64,000 nucleotides of DNA from an uncultured Fluviicola sp. (lineage in GTDB: Bacteria > Bacteroidota > Bacteroidia > Flavobacteriales > Crocinitomicaceae). How positions within the stretch are numbered: the first letter of the stretch is position 1; each line of letters starts with the position of its first letter. The stretch lies in assembly GCF_946478805.1 (NCBI RefSeq), contig NZ_CAMLDC010000001.1, forward strand, positions 124,001 through 188,000, given 5' to 3'. A model generated the notes under the pieces. The model was not told the DNA's origin. It searched no databases and worked only from the letters and a program-made list of their open reading frames with translations. This document shows, piece by piece, positions 57,244 through 64,000 of this stretch. The position numbers and the translations under genes are program-made.

Positions 57244-57741
57244 TCAATGCTGTTTTACTGCAATTTGCTTGCAATCACAGGCATAGTAAGGTGTTAAATC
57301 AGAAATATAGTAATTGATATTTGTTTTACTAAAACGGAATGGGATAGTATCATTAAGGAAATTGTTATAATACTGGTAGGCGGCACTGCTTAATTTCCAT
57401 CTTTTTCCATCGGAATCATACAGTGGGTCGTATCCCCCAATTCTCACAAACATAGGAAGGTTTGCAAATTCTTCTTGTTGCGTTGTAAAAGTGAATTCCC
57501 CGTCAAAATTTTCAAATCGAATCGAATCCCTATTTGTTGTGTTGTTATGAATATGGACTAAATCCATGTCGTATAAATACACTCCTGTGGTGTCAAACAC
57601 CTTATAATGCCCTGCAATTTTCTCCCATTTAGTTGGTTCAGGTGTAACGGGGATTGGTGTTTTTTGCTTCGAACAAGCAAATAAGGTACTTATCCCAACC
57701 AAAGTCGGAATAAGTACCTGATATTTTGTGAACAGTTTCAT
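57244..57741 (-). CDS. Tandem lipoprotein paralogue A (first in array)
   Basis: First of six copies, 165 residues, with the most divergent leader: KLFTKYQVLIPTLVGISTLF, cysteine next, then SKQKTP. The block KWEKIAGHYKVFDTTG, the TTQQ-type middle (EEFANLPMFVRIGGYD) and the CKQIAVKQH end are retained. Its ATG overlaps the stop of the upstream T9SS protein gene by 1 base (TAATG), so translation is coupled and the whole array belongs to that operon. Confidence 0.86.
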   Translation of the reverse strand: MKLFTKYQVLIPTLVGISTLFACSKQKTPIPVTPEPTKWEKIAGHYKVFDTTGVYLYDMDLVHIHNNTTNRDSIRFENFDGEFTFTTQQEEFANLPMFVRIGGYDPLYDSDGKRWKLSSAAYQYYNNFLNDTIPFRFSKTNINYYISDLTPYYACDCKQIAVKQH

Positions 57742-60179
57742 TACATTTTAATTACTTTCCGAACAGCATAGGCCGTTCCGGAATAGATACGAATATAATA
57801 CGTTCCTTTGGAATAATCAGCTAAGGAGAAGGTTTGATTTACCACTTTATCCTTGCTCGATAGCATAATCCCTTTATCATCGAACACCTGGTAGTACACA
57901 TCGTCTGATCCTGTGCCTGAAATCTGAACTAAATCCGTTGTTGGGTTCGGGAACAAACTCAATTCTTTATCCAAACGTTCCTGATCTGCTTTAAAGGCAT
58001 CCAATCTCTCTTGTTGTTGAGGTGTGAGTGAACTGTTCACTGATTCCCCTACGTTCTGTCCATTTGGGTTTTGAGCAAGATTCACTACCGTTTGCACGTA
58101 AATGTCTCCATGCATAATCATGGATTCTCCGTTGCAACCATATAGCTCAATGGTGTAAACATATACCTGTGCCTCCGCAAGATGCTGATTTCCAGACGCC
58201 GTAGTGTAGTAGCCATCCCACCAAATGCTTGAATGTGCAATGGGGTTTTCGGGAGCAGGTGATTCGAAAGGACAACAAGCGGTAGTCTGTATTCCTGTAA
58301 TTGAATTGATAGGATCAGCACCTGCATTGGTACGCAAAATTTCCAGATGAAACCCTTTTGCTCCAAAGGCACAAAAAGGATGATTGACATCCGTCAATTG
58401 AAAAATATCATTGGTTGGATCGTTATCATCAAAATTCATGATGATAGGAACAGGAAACTGATCGTAAGTAAAACCTGCCCAATCGGTACAACAGTCTTCA
58501 CAATCGGTTACGCAGGTTGTTGGATCAATGATGCCTTCATAACCTGCTCCGGCATCCCAAAAAGAACCATAATCAAGTGTTTTTCCGGCAATGAAAGTTA
58601 CATTCGCATTTCCGGTCGAAACAACCTGGCTAAAACCGGATTGAATACATTTTCCTGCTTTCGTTTCAGCAGGAAGTGGGGTTCCACTCGGAGTCCTGTT
58701 TTCATAACTGATGCATACAGGGCATTGATCACATACGACTATTATTCGAAATTTGAAAAAGCTTGTATCTGAATCACAAGCATTATCATCAATCGCCTTG
58801 ATGCTGTAATAATATTCTCCTGTTTGAGTAGATAACGAAGTAACCCAACTTAAGGAAAATATACCACCATATGGACCAGGCGTTACCACTTGAAAACCAG
58901 AAGGGATATTATTGTCTGTTGAAAGATCAATTTGTTCATTTGAATGGTCATTTGATAGCAATGAGTTGAAGAATACCGCATCACCTTGCCTCACATAGTA
59001 GGTATATTCTCCCGTACCATTAATCCCATCCATCCATGGTGCAATATTGTTAGGTGAACTCACATTCAAATGAATACTTTCAGTATGTGTGCAGCCTTCC
59101 TGCGTGGTTACGGTTACGGTGTAAACGCCGTTTCCAATAGTTGGTGTAACGGTAAGATTCTTTAAACCTGTTCCAGTTGCCAGTTGCTGACCTCCCTGAC
59201 TCCAGGTATATGTCCATCCATTGTCTCCGGTAACCTGCAGATCAACAGGGAAGTTCTCACAGACGGGGTTACCGTCAAAGATGAAATCAATGTCGGGATT
59301 TGCAATACAAAACTCTACGGTAGCAACATCATTACAAACACCGTAGACCGTTAGTTCGGCTCGGTAGCAGGCTCCGGGAAGTGCAAATGGTAAACTGGGA
59401 GATAAGGTTCCTGCTGTTCCCTGAAGTATGCCGGAACTGTAAACAAGGGTTCCCCCATTATTAGGATAGTAAATATTCCATTCGTAGGAAGTTTCATTGG
59501 CAGATGATGAGCCATCCAAAACTGGGAGTTCTCCATAACAAAGTACTGTTTCAGCAATGCTCAGATTGGCTGTAGCAAGTGGAGTGGTTGGAGGAATGGT
59601 CATTACACTGACACTGTCAATGAAATATACGGCATCTCCGCCATATCCATTGTAAGGACCAAAAGTTACGTAATGCACTACACTGTTTTGAGCAGTGAAA
59701 CAGGCCTTGAATTTTGTACATTGAGTACTTTCAGGAGTGATTAACATTAATGGAGTTGCAGAAACAATGGAAGTTGTTGGGACAGTTTCAGACATCACCA
59801 AACCAATTGACCTGTTTACTTCCGTGGGATAATCCTTCTTCACCCAAAAAGAAACTTCATAAATTTGTCCTGCTGTAAGTGGAAGTGTAGTACCATACAT
59901 ATATTCAGGTGATCCGCTGGTTCCCGACACACCAAATCTCCCACAGCCATTACCAAAGCAAGGCGTTCCGTCCACGTCATGTGGTACACATGGATTAATC
60001 AGATCACAGGTTCCAGTGATATTATGCCAATATGCACCATATTCGATATTATATAAATTAACAGTCCCTGAAGGAGCGTCCCCGTCGCAATTTTCAAAAC
60101 TCCCGTTGAGCATCATATCCTGCGCAGTGACTTTTGCTGTTATCCCTAACAACAAAAGAAATAAGAATAAGTACCGCAT
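57741..60179 (-). CDS. Large secreted protein with T9SS type A sorting domain
   Basis: This 812-residue secreted protein has a signal peptide (1-19, ending VTAQ). An N-terminal jelly-roll-like domain (about 20-200) starts DMMLNGSFENCDG and resembles carbohydrate-binding modules. Ig/PKD-like modules follow (about 205-400) with YTWSQGGQQLATG and TVTVTTQEGCTHT. A cysteine-rich region lies at about 490-690 (CDQCPVC, CVTDCEDCC). The C-terminal type A domain begins LSLFPNPTTDLVQISG and ends in KVIKM. It heads into the lipoprotein array with a 1-base overlap and follows the tail-fibre-like gene by 1 base. Its target is unknown. Confidence 0.86.
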   Translation of the reverse strand: MRYLFLFLLLLGITAKVTAQDMMLNGSFENCDGDAPSGTVNLYNIEYGAYWHNITGTCDLINPCVPHDVDGTPCFGNGCGRFGVSGTSGSPEYMYGTTLPLTAGQIYEVSFWVKKDYPTEVNRSIGLVMSETVPTTSIVSATPLMLITPESTQCTKFKACFTAQNSVVHYVTFGPYNGYGGDAVYFIDSVSVMTIPPTTPLATANLSIAETVLCYGELPVLDGSSSANETSYEWNIYYPNNGGTLVYSSGILQGTAGTLSPSLPFALPGACYRAELTVYGVCNDVATVEFCIANPDIDFIFDGNPVCENFPVDLQVTGDNGWTYTWSQGGQQLATGTGLKNLTVTPTIGNGVYTVTVTTQEGCTHTESIHLNVSSPNNIAPWMDGINGTGEYTYYVRQGDAVFFNSLLSNDHSNEQIDLSTDNNIPSGFQVVTPGPYGGIFSLSWVTSLSTQTGEYYYSIKAIDDNACDSDTSFFKFRIIVVCDQCPVCISYENRTPSGTPLPAETKAGKCIQSGFSQVVSTGNANVTFIAGKTLDYGSFWDAGAGYEGIIDPTTCVTDCEDCCTDWAGFTYDQFPVPIIMNFDDNDPTNDIFQLTDVNHPFCAFGAKGFHLEILRTNAGADPINSITGIQTTACCPFESPAPENPIAHSSIWWDGYYTTASGNQHLAEAQVYVYTIELYGCNGESMIMHGDIYVQTVVNLAQNPNGQNVGESVNSSLTPQQQERLDAFKADQERLDKELSLFPNPTTDLVQISGTGSDDVYYQVFDDKGIMLSSKDKVVNQTFSLADYSKGTYYIRIYSGTAYAVRKVIKM

Positions 60180-60180
60180 C

Positions 60181-61347
60181 TTATTTGGAAGTTTTTTCTA
60201 ATTCAACCACTTTAGTTTTCAAAGCTTCCATTTGCAGCTTTAACTCTTCCGTATTCTTATTTTGCTGAATTAAATACAAGGTCAATTCTTCCACTTTTTC
60301 CATCAGGATTTTGTTCATCTCCATTACGTCTGCACCGTCTGCTTTTAATTCTTGTTCAGAAGGAACATTTGGCAAGTGTTTTTCTTTCTTTACAAAAGTC
60401 TCTACGTCGCTTAATGGCATCAATTGGTAAGTCGGTTCAAAAACGTAATCCGCCCAAGTGTCCAAATCCAGTTTCATTCGGCGCCCACGGATCATTCCGT
60501 TTGTTTCAACTTTGAATGTTTGCAGTGAACCGCTTCTAAGCTCTAAGGAACCTTCCGTTCCCAAATGGAATATCCGGGTTGTTCCGTTATCAATGTCCAT
60601 CGCACCGTTGGCTTGTAATAGGAATGGAGTTCTGCTGGTCGCCGTATTGATAACCTCCATAATTTTAGTGTCGGCATTGTCGTATTCAAAATACATTAAA
60701 CGCTGATAAGCAAGTGTATTACCTACCGTTCGAACCTGAACGGCAGCAGCTCTGTTTGTATTGACAAGATTAAATTTTGAAAAAGTATTCAGATCGGTAC
60801 CAACTGAAAGCGAACCATTCGCCCAGATATGTGAGTAAGCTTTGATATCCCCGATTACATCAAGACTCCTGGAAGGCGATGCCGTCCCAATTCCAACCCG
60901 AACTTCGGGGCATTCACTGAAGATCTTATTCGGTCCGTTTGCCCAGGTCGGACTAGCTACAACACCTCCAACTGCGGAACAATGTTTGGAATACAGAATG
61001 TTGTTTAATTCGGTCAGACTTCCTTTTTCTACCTGCCCTTCCGAGTTTGTAAATAAAATGGTTTCGTCTATGATATGGTCTAATACCGGAATATTCGGAA
61101 GGTACAGGTTGCCATTGACCTTCAAATCTTCGCCAACACTTGCACTGGACGACATCGTTACCGAATCGCTTACAATAAGGGTGGAATCAATGCGGGCTGA
61201 ACCTGCAACGGTCAAACGTGCAGTGGGTGCAGTTGTTCCGGTTCCCAACCCGACGTTCCCGTTTTCGGAAATGGTATTTTCCTGGGCAATAGAATTACTT
61301 GCAATAAACAAGGCTGACAAAGACAGCAAATAAGTGATTTTTTTCAT
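60181..61347 (-). CDS. Tail-fibre-like secreted protein with C-terminal coiled coil
   Basis: From the ATG at 61347 the protein has 388 residues with a signal peptide (1-21, ending SIAQ). The opening NVGLGTGTTAPTARLTVAGS and later SPSRSLDVIGDIKAYSH are typical of trimeric tail-fibre-like repeat proteins common in Bacteroidota. The C-terminal part has WADYVFEPTYQLMPLSDVE and HLPNVPSEQELKADG, then a coiled coil to the end. That motif is familiar from many uncharacterised Bacteroidota proteins. An upstream ATG at 61581 would add 78 residues before the signal peptide and is rejected. Confidence 0.83.
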   Translation of the reverse strand: MKKITYLLSLSALFIASNSIAQENTISENGNVGLGTGTTAPTARLTVAGSARIDSTLIVSDSVTMSSSASVGEDLKVNGNLYLPNIPVLDHIIDETILFTNSEGQVEKGSLTELNNILYSKHCSAVGGVVASPTWANGPNKIFSECPEVRVGIGTASPSRSLDVIGDIKAYSHIWANGSLSVGTDLNTFSKFNLVNTNRAAAVQVRTVGNTLAYQRLMYFEYDNADTKIMEVINTATSRTPFLLQANGAMDIDNGTTRIFHLGTEGSLELRSGSLQTFKVETNGMIRGRRMKLDLDTWADYVFEPTYQLMPLSDVETFVKKEKHLPNVPSEQELKADGADVMEMNKILMEKVEELTLYLIQQNKNTEELKLQMEALKTKVVELEKTSK

Positions 61348-61724
61348 GATAGTGATAATAATGATAGTGCCTACTCTGATTAAATCGTCACAAGGGCATT
61401 TTTTGGCATCCCTGTCCATGTGAAGTCTGGTTCCGATGACCTGTAATCCATCGGAACGTTGGAAAGAGGACCTTACAGGTATCCCGTTTCCGGATCTTAT
61501 GTTGTTTCGCTGAATGTGATCCAGTGAATTGTTCGCGGAGACCATTTTTAAGTATTCCGCTAACAAGTGATTAAATTCCATGTCAAATAATGCAGTGACT
61601 CTTTTTTGTTACAGTTCTTCTTTTAGCTGTGCGCTGAAAGTAATGAAAAACAATTTTACGCACACAATAGTGCATAAAAAGTTACATATTTGAATATAAT
61701 TGTTGATTTTTATTTAATTCTTAG

Positions 61725-61732
61725 CAAAGGTA
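61725..61732 (-). promoter_or_regulatory. -7 promoter box of the lipoprotein-array operon
   Basis: TACCTTTG on the minus strand matches TAnnTTTG, with a TTG 17 bases further upstream (61750-61752). Transcription from here would give a leader of about 370 bases before the ATG at 61347. Confidence 0.45.
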
Positions 61733-61951
61733 AGCCCGGAGTCCGTAAACAATTTACGAGCTACTTTATTTTATGCAAACCCTTACCGGGCAACTTACAC
61801 ATCTTTGCATCCTTTGTGCCTTCGCTGTAGCTCTTTACCCTCGCATAACCGCTTCGGTGGAACAAGGTCGGCGCAAGCGTTGCTTCTCTGCGGTCTCTAA
61901 ATTTAGAATCTTCTACAGATCCACCTGATTTAATTTCATAAAAAGAGTTAA

Positions 61952-61965
61952 CCGGTTGCAACCGG
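61952..61965. repeat. Perfect 14-base palindrome
   Basis: CCGGTTGCAACCGG reads the same on both strands. It sits between the divergent promoters, a position that would suit a dimeric regulator. Confidence 0.5.
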
Positions 61966-62052
61966 GGTCTCAAAAAAAACGATGCGTATGCAGCAGAAAC
62001 AAGATTGGGGGGCAATTGTGCTTCCCGAATCTGTATTCCAAGCAAATTTCAT

Positions 62053-62060
62053 TACTTTTG
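62053..62060 (+). promoter_or_regulatory. -7 promoter box of the WbpB-like gene
   Basis: TACTTTTG matches TAnnTTTG and lies 46 bases before the ATG at 62107. Confidence 0.5.
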
Positions 62061-62106
62061 GTCTCTGAATTTTTCATAGAACCCATCAAAATATAGAACG
62101 AACAGT

Positions 62107-63147
62107 ATGATACCTGAAAATCACAAAGTAAAATTTGCCATTCTTGGATCCGGGCATATCGGGAAAAGACATGCTGAAATGGTTCGGAGAGATCCTGAAG
62201 GAGAACTGGTCGCAATGATCGATGTGCGTTCGATGGAGGAATGTGCAGCTGCGGATTTCAATGTTCCATTCTTTAAGACGGTTGACGAATTATTGGCTTC
62301 GGGTATCGAATTCGATGTGCTGAATGTGTGTACTCCGAACGGATTGCATGCAGACCAGGCGTTGATCGGTTTGGAAAATAAGAAACATGTGGTGGTTGAG
62401 AAACCGATGGGTCTGACCAAAGACCAATGTGAAAAAGTCATTTTTAAATCCCTGCAGCAATCCAAACACGTTTTTTGTGTGATGCAAAACCGCTATTCAC
62501 CTCCGAGTGAATGGATCAAGGACCTGGTTGAACGCAAAGTGTTGGGTGATATCTTTATGGTTCAGTTGAATTGCTATTGGAATCGCGACGAGCGTTATTA
62601 CAAAGCGGGAGGATGGAAAGGAACGAAAGACCTGGACGGGGGAACCTTGTTTACCCAGTTTTCTCACTTCATAGACATCATGTATTGGTTGTTCGGTGAT
62701 ATCGACAACATCCAGGGAAAATTTGCCGATTTTACACACAAGGATTCCACAGATTTTGAAGATTCGGGATTTGTGAGCTTTGATTTTGTCAACGGTGGAA
62801 TGGGATGTATCAATTATTCTACGGCAGTTGCCGATAAGAACCTGGAAAGTTCAATGACGATTGTCGGCAGGAACGGAAGTGTGAAGATCGGTGGCCAGTA
62901 TATGAATGAAGTGGAAGTATGCAATATTCCCGGTTACGAAATGCCTAATCTGGCGCCGACGAATCCCGGGAATGATTACGGAGCTTACAAAGGTTCCGCA
63001 GCAAACCATCATTATGTGATCACCAACGTGATCGACACACTGAAAGGAAGAACTTCCGCAACAACCAATGCCTTGGAAGGATTGAAAGTGGTGGAAATTA
63101 TTGAACGCATTTATAAGGTAAGAAATGAGCAACTCAATTTACAATAA
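62107..63147 (+). CDS. Gfo/Idh/MocA oxidoreductase, WbpB-like
   Basis: This NAD(H)-dependent sugar dehydrogenase probably oxidises C3 of UDP-GlcNAc-uronate, as WbpB does, handing its product to the WbpE-like aminotransferase at 49.2 kb. The 346 residues open with [19 protein letters not shown], the Rossmann nucleotide site. The catalytic [11 protein letters not shown] segment lies at about 98-108, and the C-terminal domain has [20 protein letters not shown]. It overlaps the WbpA-like gene by 23 bases, so both are translated together. Confidence 0.9.
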   Translation: MIPENHKVKFAILGSGHIGKRHAEMVRRDPEGELVAMIDVRSMEECAAADFNVPFFKTVDELLASGIEFDVLNVCTPNGLHADQALIGLENKKHVVVEKPMGLTKDQCEKVIFKSLQQSKHVFCVMQNRYSPPSEWIKDLVERKVLGDIFMVQLNCYWNRDERYYKAGGWKGTKDLDGGTLFTQFSHFIDIMYWLFGDIDNIQGKFADFTHKDSTDFEDSGFVSFDFVNGGMGCINYSTAVADKNLESSMTIVGRNGSVKIGGQYMNEVEVCNIPGYEMPNLAPTNPGNDYGAYKGSAANHHYVITNVIDTLKGRTSATTNALEGLKVVEIIERIYKVRNEQLNLQ

Positions 63148-64000
63148 ATTAGTAGCAAAAGAAGCGAAACTGGCAGTTATCGGTTTGGGATATGTCGGTC
63201 TTCCGATTGCATTGGAATTTGCAAAAAAGATCCGCGTTGTCGGATTCGACATCAACCAGGCGCGTGTAGACATGATGCGTAACAAGAAAGATCCGAGCAA
63301 TGAATTGGCTTCCGGTGATTTTGACAACTGTGACATTCATTTTACTGCGGATCTGGAAGATTTGCGGGATGTCGAGTTCTACATCATTGCGGTTCCTACA
63401 CCGATCGATGATGCGAATTTACCTGATCTGCGTCCGCTTCTGGGTGCTTCGAAAACAGTTGCACAGGTTCTGAAGAAGGGCGATTACGTGGTGTTCGAAT
63501 CAACTGTATATCCGGGTTGTACTGAAGAAGATTGTATCCCGGTCCTGGAAGAAATTTCGGGATTGAAATTCCGGGATGATTTCAAGGTCGGTTATTCACC
63601 TGAACGAATCAATCCGGGAGACAAGGAGCATACGCTTCAAAACGTGATCAAAGTCGTTTCAGGTTGCTCTGATGAATCCCTGGAGGAAATTGCAAAAACC
63701 TACGAATTGGTTGTAAGTGCAGGAGTTCACCGTGCTGCTTCCATCAAGGTGGCAGAAGCTGCAAAGATCATTGAAAATACACAGCGCGACGTGAATATCG
63801 CCTTGATCAATGAATTATCCATCATTTTCAACCGGTTGGGGATCAATACCTACGAGGTGTTGGAAGCTGCCGGAACCAAATGGAATTTCCTGCGGTTTTC
63901 ACCCGGTTTGGTAGGTGGACATTGTATCGGGGTCGACCCATATTATTTGACACACAAAGCGCAGCAAGCTGGTTATCATGCAAAAATCATCAACAGTGGC
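63125..64000 (+). CDS. UDP-N-acetylglucosamine 6-dehydrogenase-like, WbpA-type (partial)
   Basis: This NAD-dependent nucleotide-sugar dehydrogenase probably oxidises UDP-GlcNAc to the uronate, the first step of the WbpABED path. From the ATG at 63125 I read 292 residues before the window ends. They contain [40 protein letters not shown], and the catalytic cysteine in [15 protein letters not shown]. The spacing and GGHCIGVDP motif place it in the WbpA/TviB branch, not with the Ugd at 50.3 kb. The C-terminal UDP-binding domain is outside the window. Confidence 0.92.
   Translation, partial: MSNSIYNKLVAKEAKLAVIGLGYVGLPIALEFAKKIRVVGFDINQARVDMMRNKKDPSNELASGDFDNCDIHFTADLEDLRDVEFYIIAVPTPIDDANLPDLRPLLGASKTVAQVLKKGDYVVFESTVYPGCTEEDCIPVLEEISGLKFRDDFKVGYSPERINPGDKEHTLQNVIKVVSGCSDESLEEIAKTYELVVSAGVHRAASIKVAEAAKIIENTQRDVNIALINELSIIFNRLGINTYEVLEAAGTKWNFLRFSPGLVGGHCIGVDPYYLTHKAQQAGYHAKIINSG

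Larger units (their letters stand above)
61348..62106. other. Gene-free region with long leader and palindromes
   Basis: This 759-base gap lies between the divergent tail-fibre-like and WbpB-like genes. It holds a minus-strand promoter-like box at 61725-61732, a possible leader of about 370 bases with a hairpin (TTCCGATG 61431-61438 with CATCGGAA 61449-61456), a perfect palindrome at 61952-61965 and the plus-strand box at 62053-62060. I see no convincing gene. A minus-strand frame at 61761-62045 looks like repeat-derived noise. Confidence 0.6.

Noticed and set aside
57741..60179. Polymorphic toxin matched by the lipoprotein array as immunity genes
   Set aside because: The protein ends in a type A sorting domain and no toxin-like C-terminal domain is visible; kept only as a hypothesis for the array.
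53545..61347. Prophage, because of the tail-fibre-like protein
   Set aside because: No capsid, terminase, portal or integrase genes; the protein has a signal peptide and belongs to a secreted Bacteroidota type.
61761..62045. Minus-strand open frame of 94 codons
   Set aside because: Its translation has no domain character and overlaps promoter-like and repeat-like intergenic sequence of the WbpB-like gene.
1..64000. Insertion sequences or transposases
   Set aside because: No transposase-like protein, DDE motif or paired terminal repeats with target duplications were seen.

Overview
The window looks like chromosomal DNA of a member of the Bacteroidota, most likely order Flavobacteriales and perhaps close to Fluviicola/Crocinitomicaceae. 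That placement is an inference from gene content and was not tested by a database search. Supporting signs are moderately AT-rich DNA, six proteins of type IX secretion (T9SS) character (four with type B C-termini, one with type A, one PorE-like OmpA protein), two PorP/SprF barrels, and the Bacteroidota promoter element TAnnTTTG in front of many genes.

Layout. 1-11.7 kb is mostly housekeeping: a truncated MsbA-like ABC exporter, rbfA, an FtsX-type permease that seems to start at ATT, a giant propeller-PAS-SpoIIE sensor phosphatase, purK, and the run hpt-adk-obg-PAP2 phosphatase-crcB. 11.9-19.6 kb, on the minus strand, holds a second SpoIIE phosphatase, an acyltransferase, and a PorP/SprF barrel paired with a HYR-repeat type B T9SS protein. 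19.8-27.4 kb holds purE, a small type B protein, a NamZ-like lipoprotein, an FtsX-type permease with an unusual periplasmic insertion, an outer-membrane protein, waaA and a LOG-family enzyme. 27.8-36.4 kb is a cell-surface module: an 1824-residue repeat adhesin, a PorP/SprF barrel and a PorE-like OmpA protein. 36.9-37.5 kb is a gene-free stretch that looks like an independently terminated structured RNA. 37.5-47.3 kb on the minus strand is uvrA, a lytic transglycosylase and a polysaccharide synthesis/export run (WecA-like transferase, rfbC, Wzc-like kinase, Wza-like lipoprotein, glycosyltransferase).

47.6-64 kb holds dacB and then nucleotide-sugar genes on the plus strand: an aminotransferase, UDP-glucose dehydrogenase, UDP-glucuronate decarboxylase and a WbpD-like acetyltransferase. 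After a gap come a WbpB-like oxidoreductase and a WbpA-like dehydrogenase cut by the window end. The gap (53.5-61.3 kb) is filled on the minus strand by a type B T9SS protein and by a compact operon: a tail-fibre-like protein, an 812-residue type A T9SS protein, and six tandem copies of one small lipoprotein gene. That array is the most unusual feature of the window.

How the genes fit together. The wbp-like set would make an N-acetylated diamino-uronic acid sugar, and Ugd plus the decarboxylase would make UDP-glucuronate and UDP-xylose. These can feed the polymerisation/export genes at 41-47 kb. The PorP/SprF proteins are probably dedicated partners of the neighbouring type B cargo. No tRNA, rRNA, CRISPR array, insertion sequence or prophage was seen.
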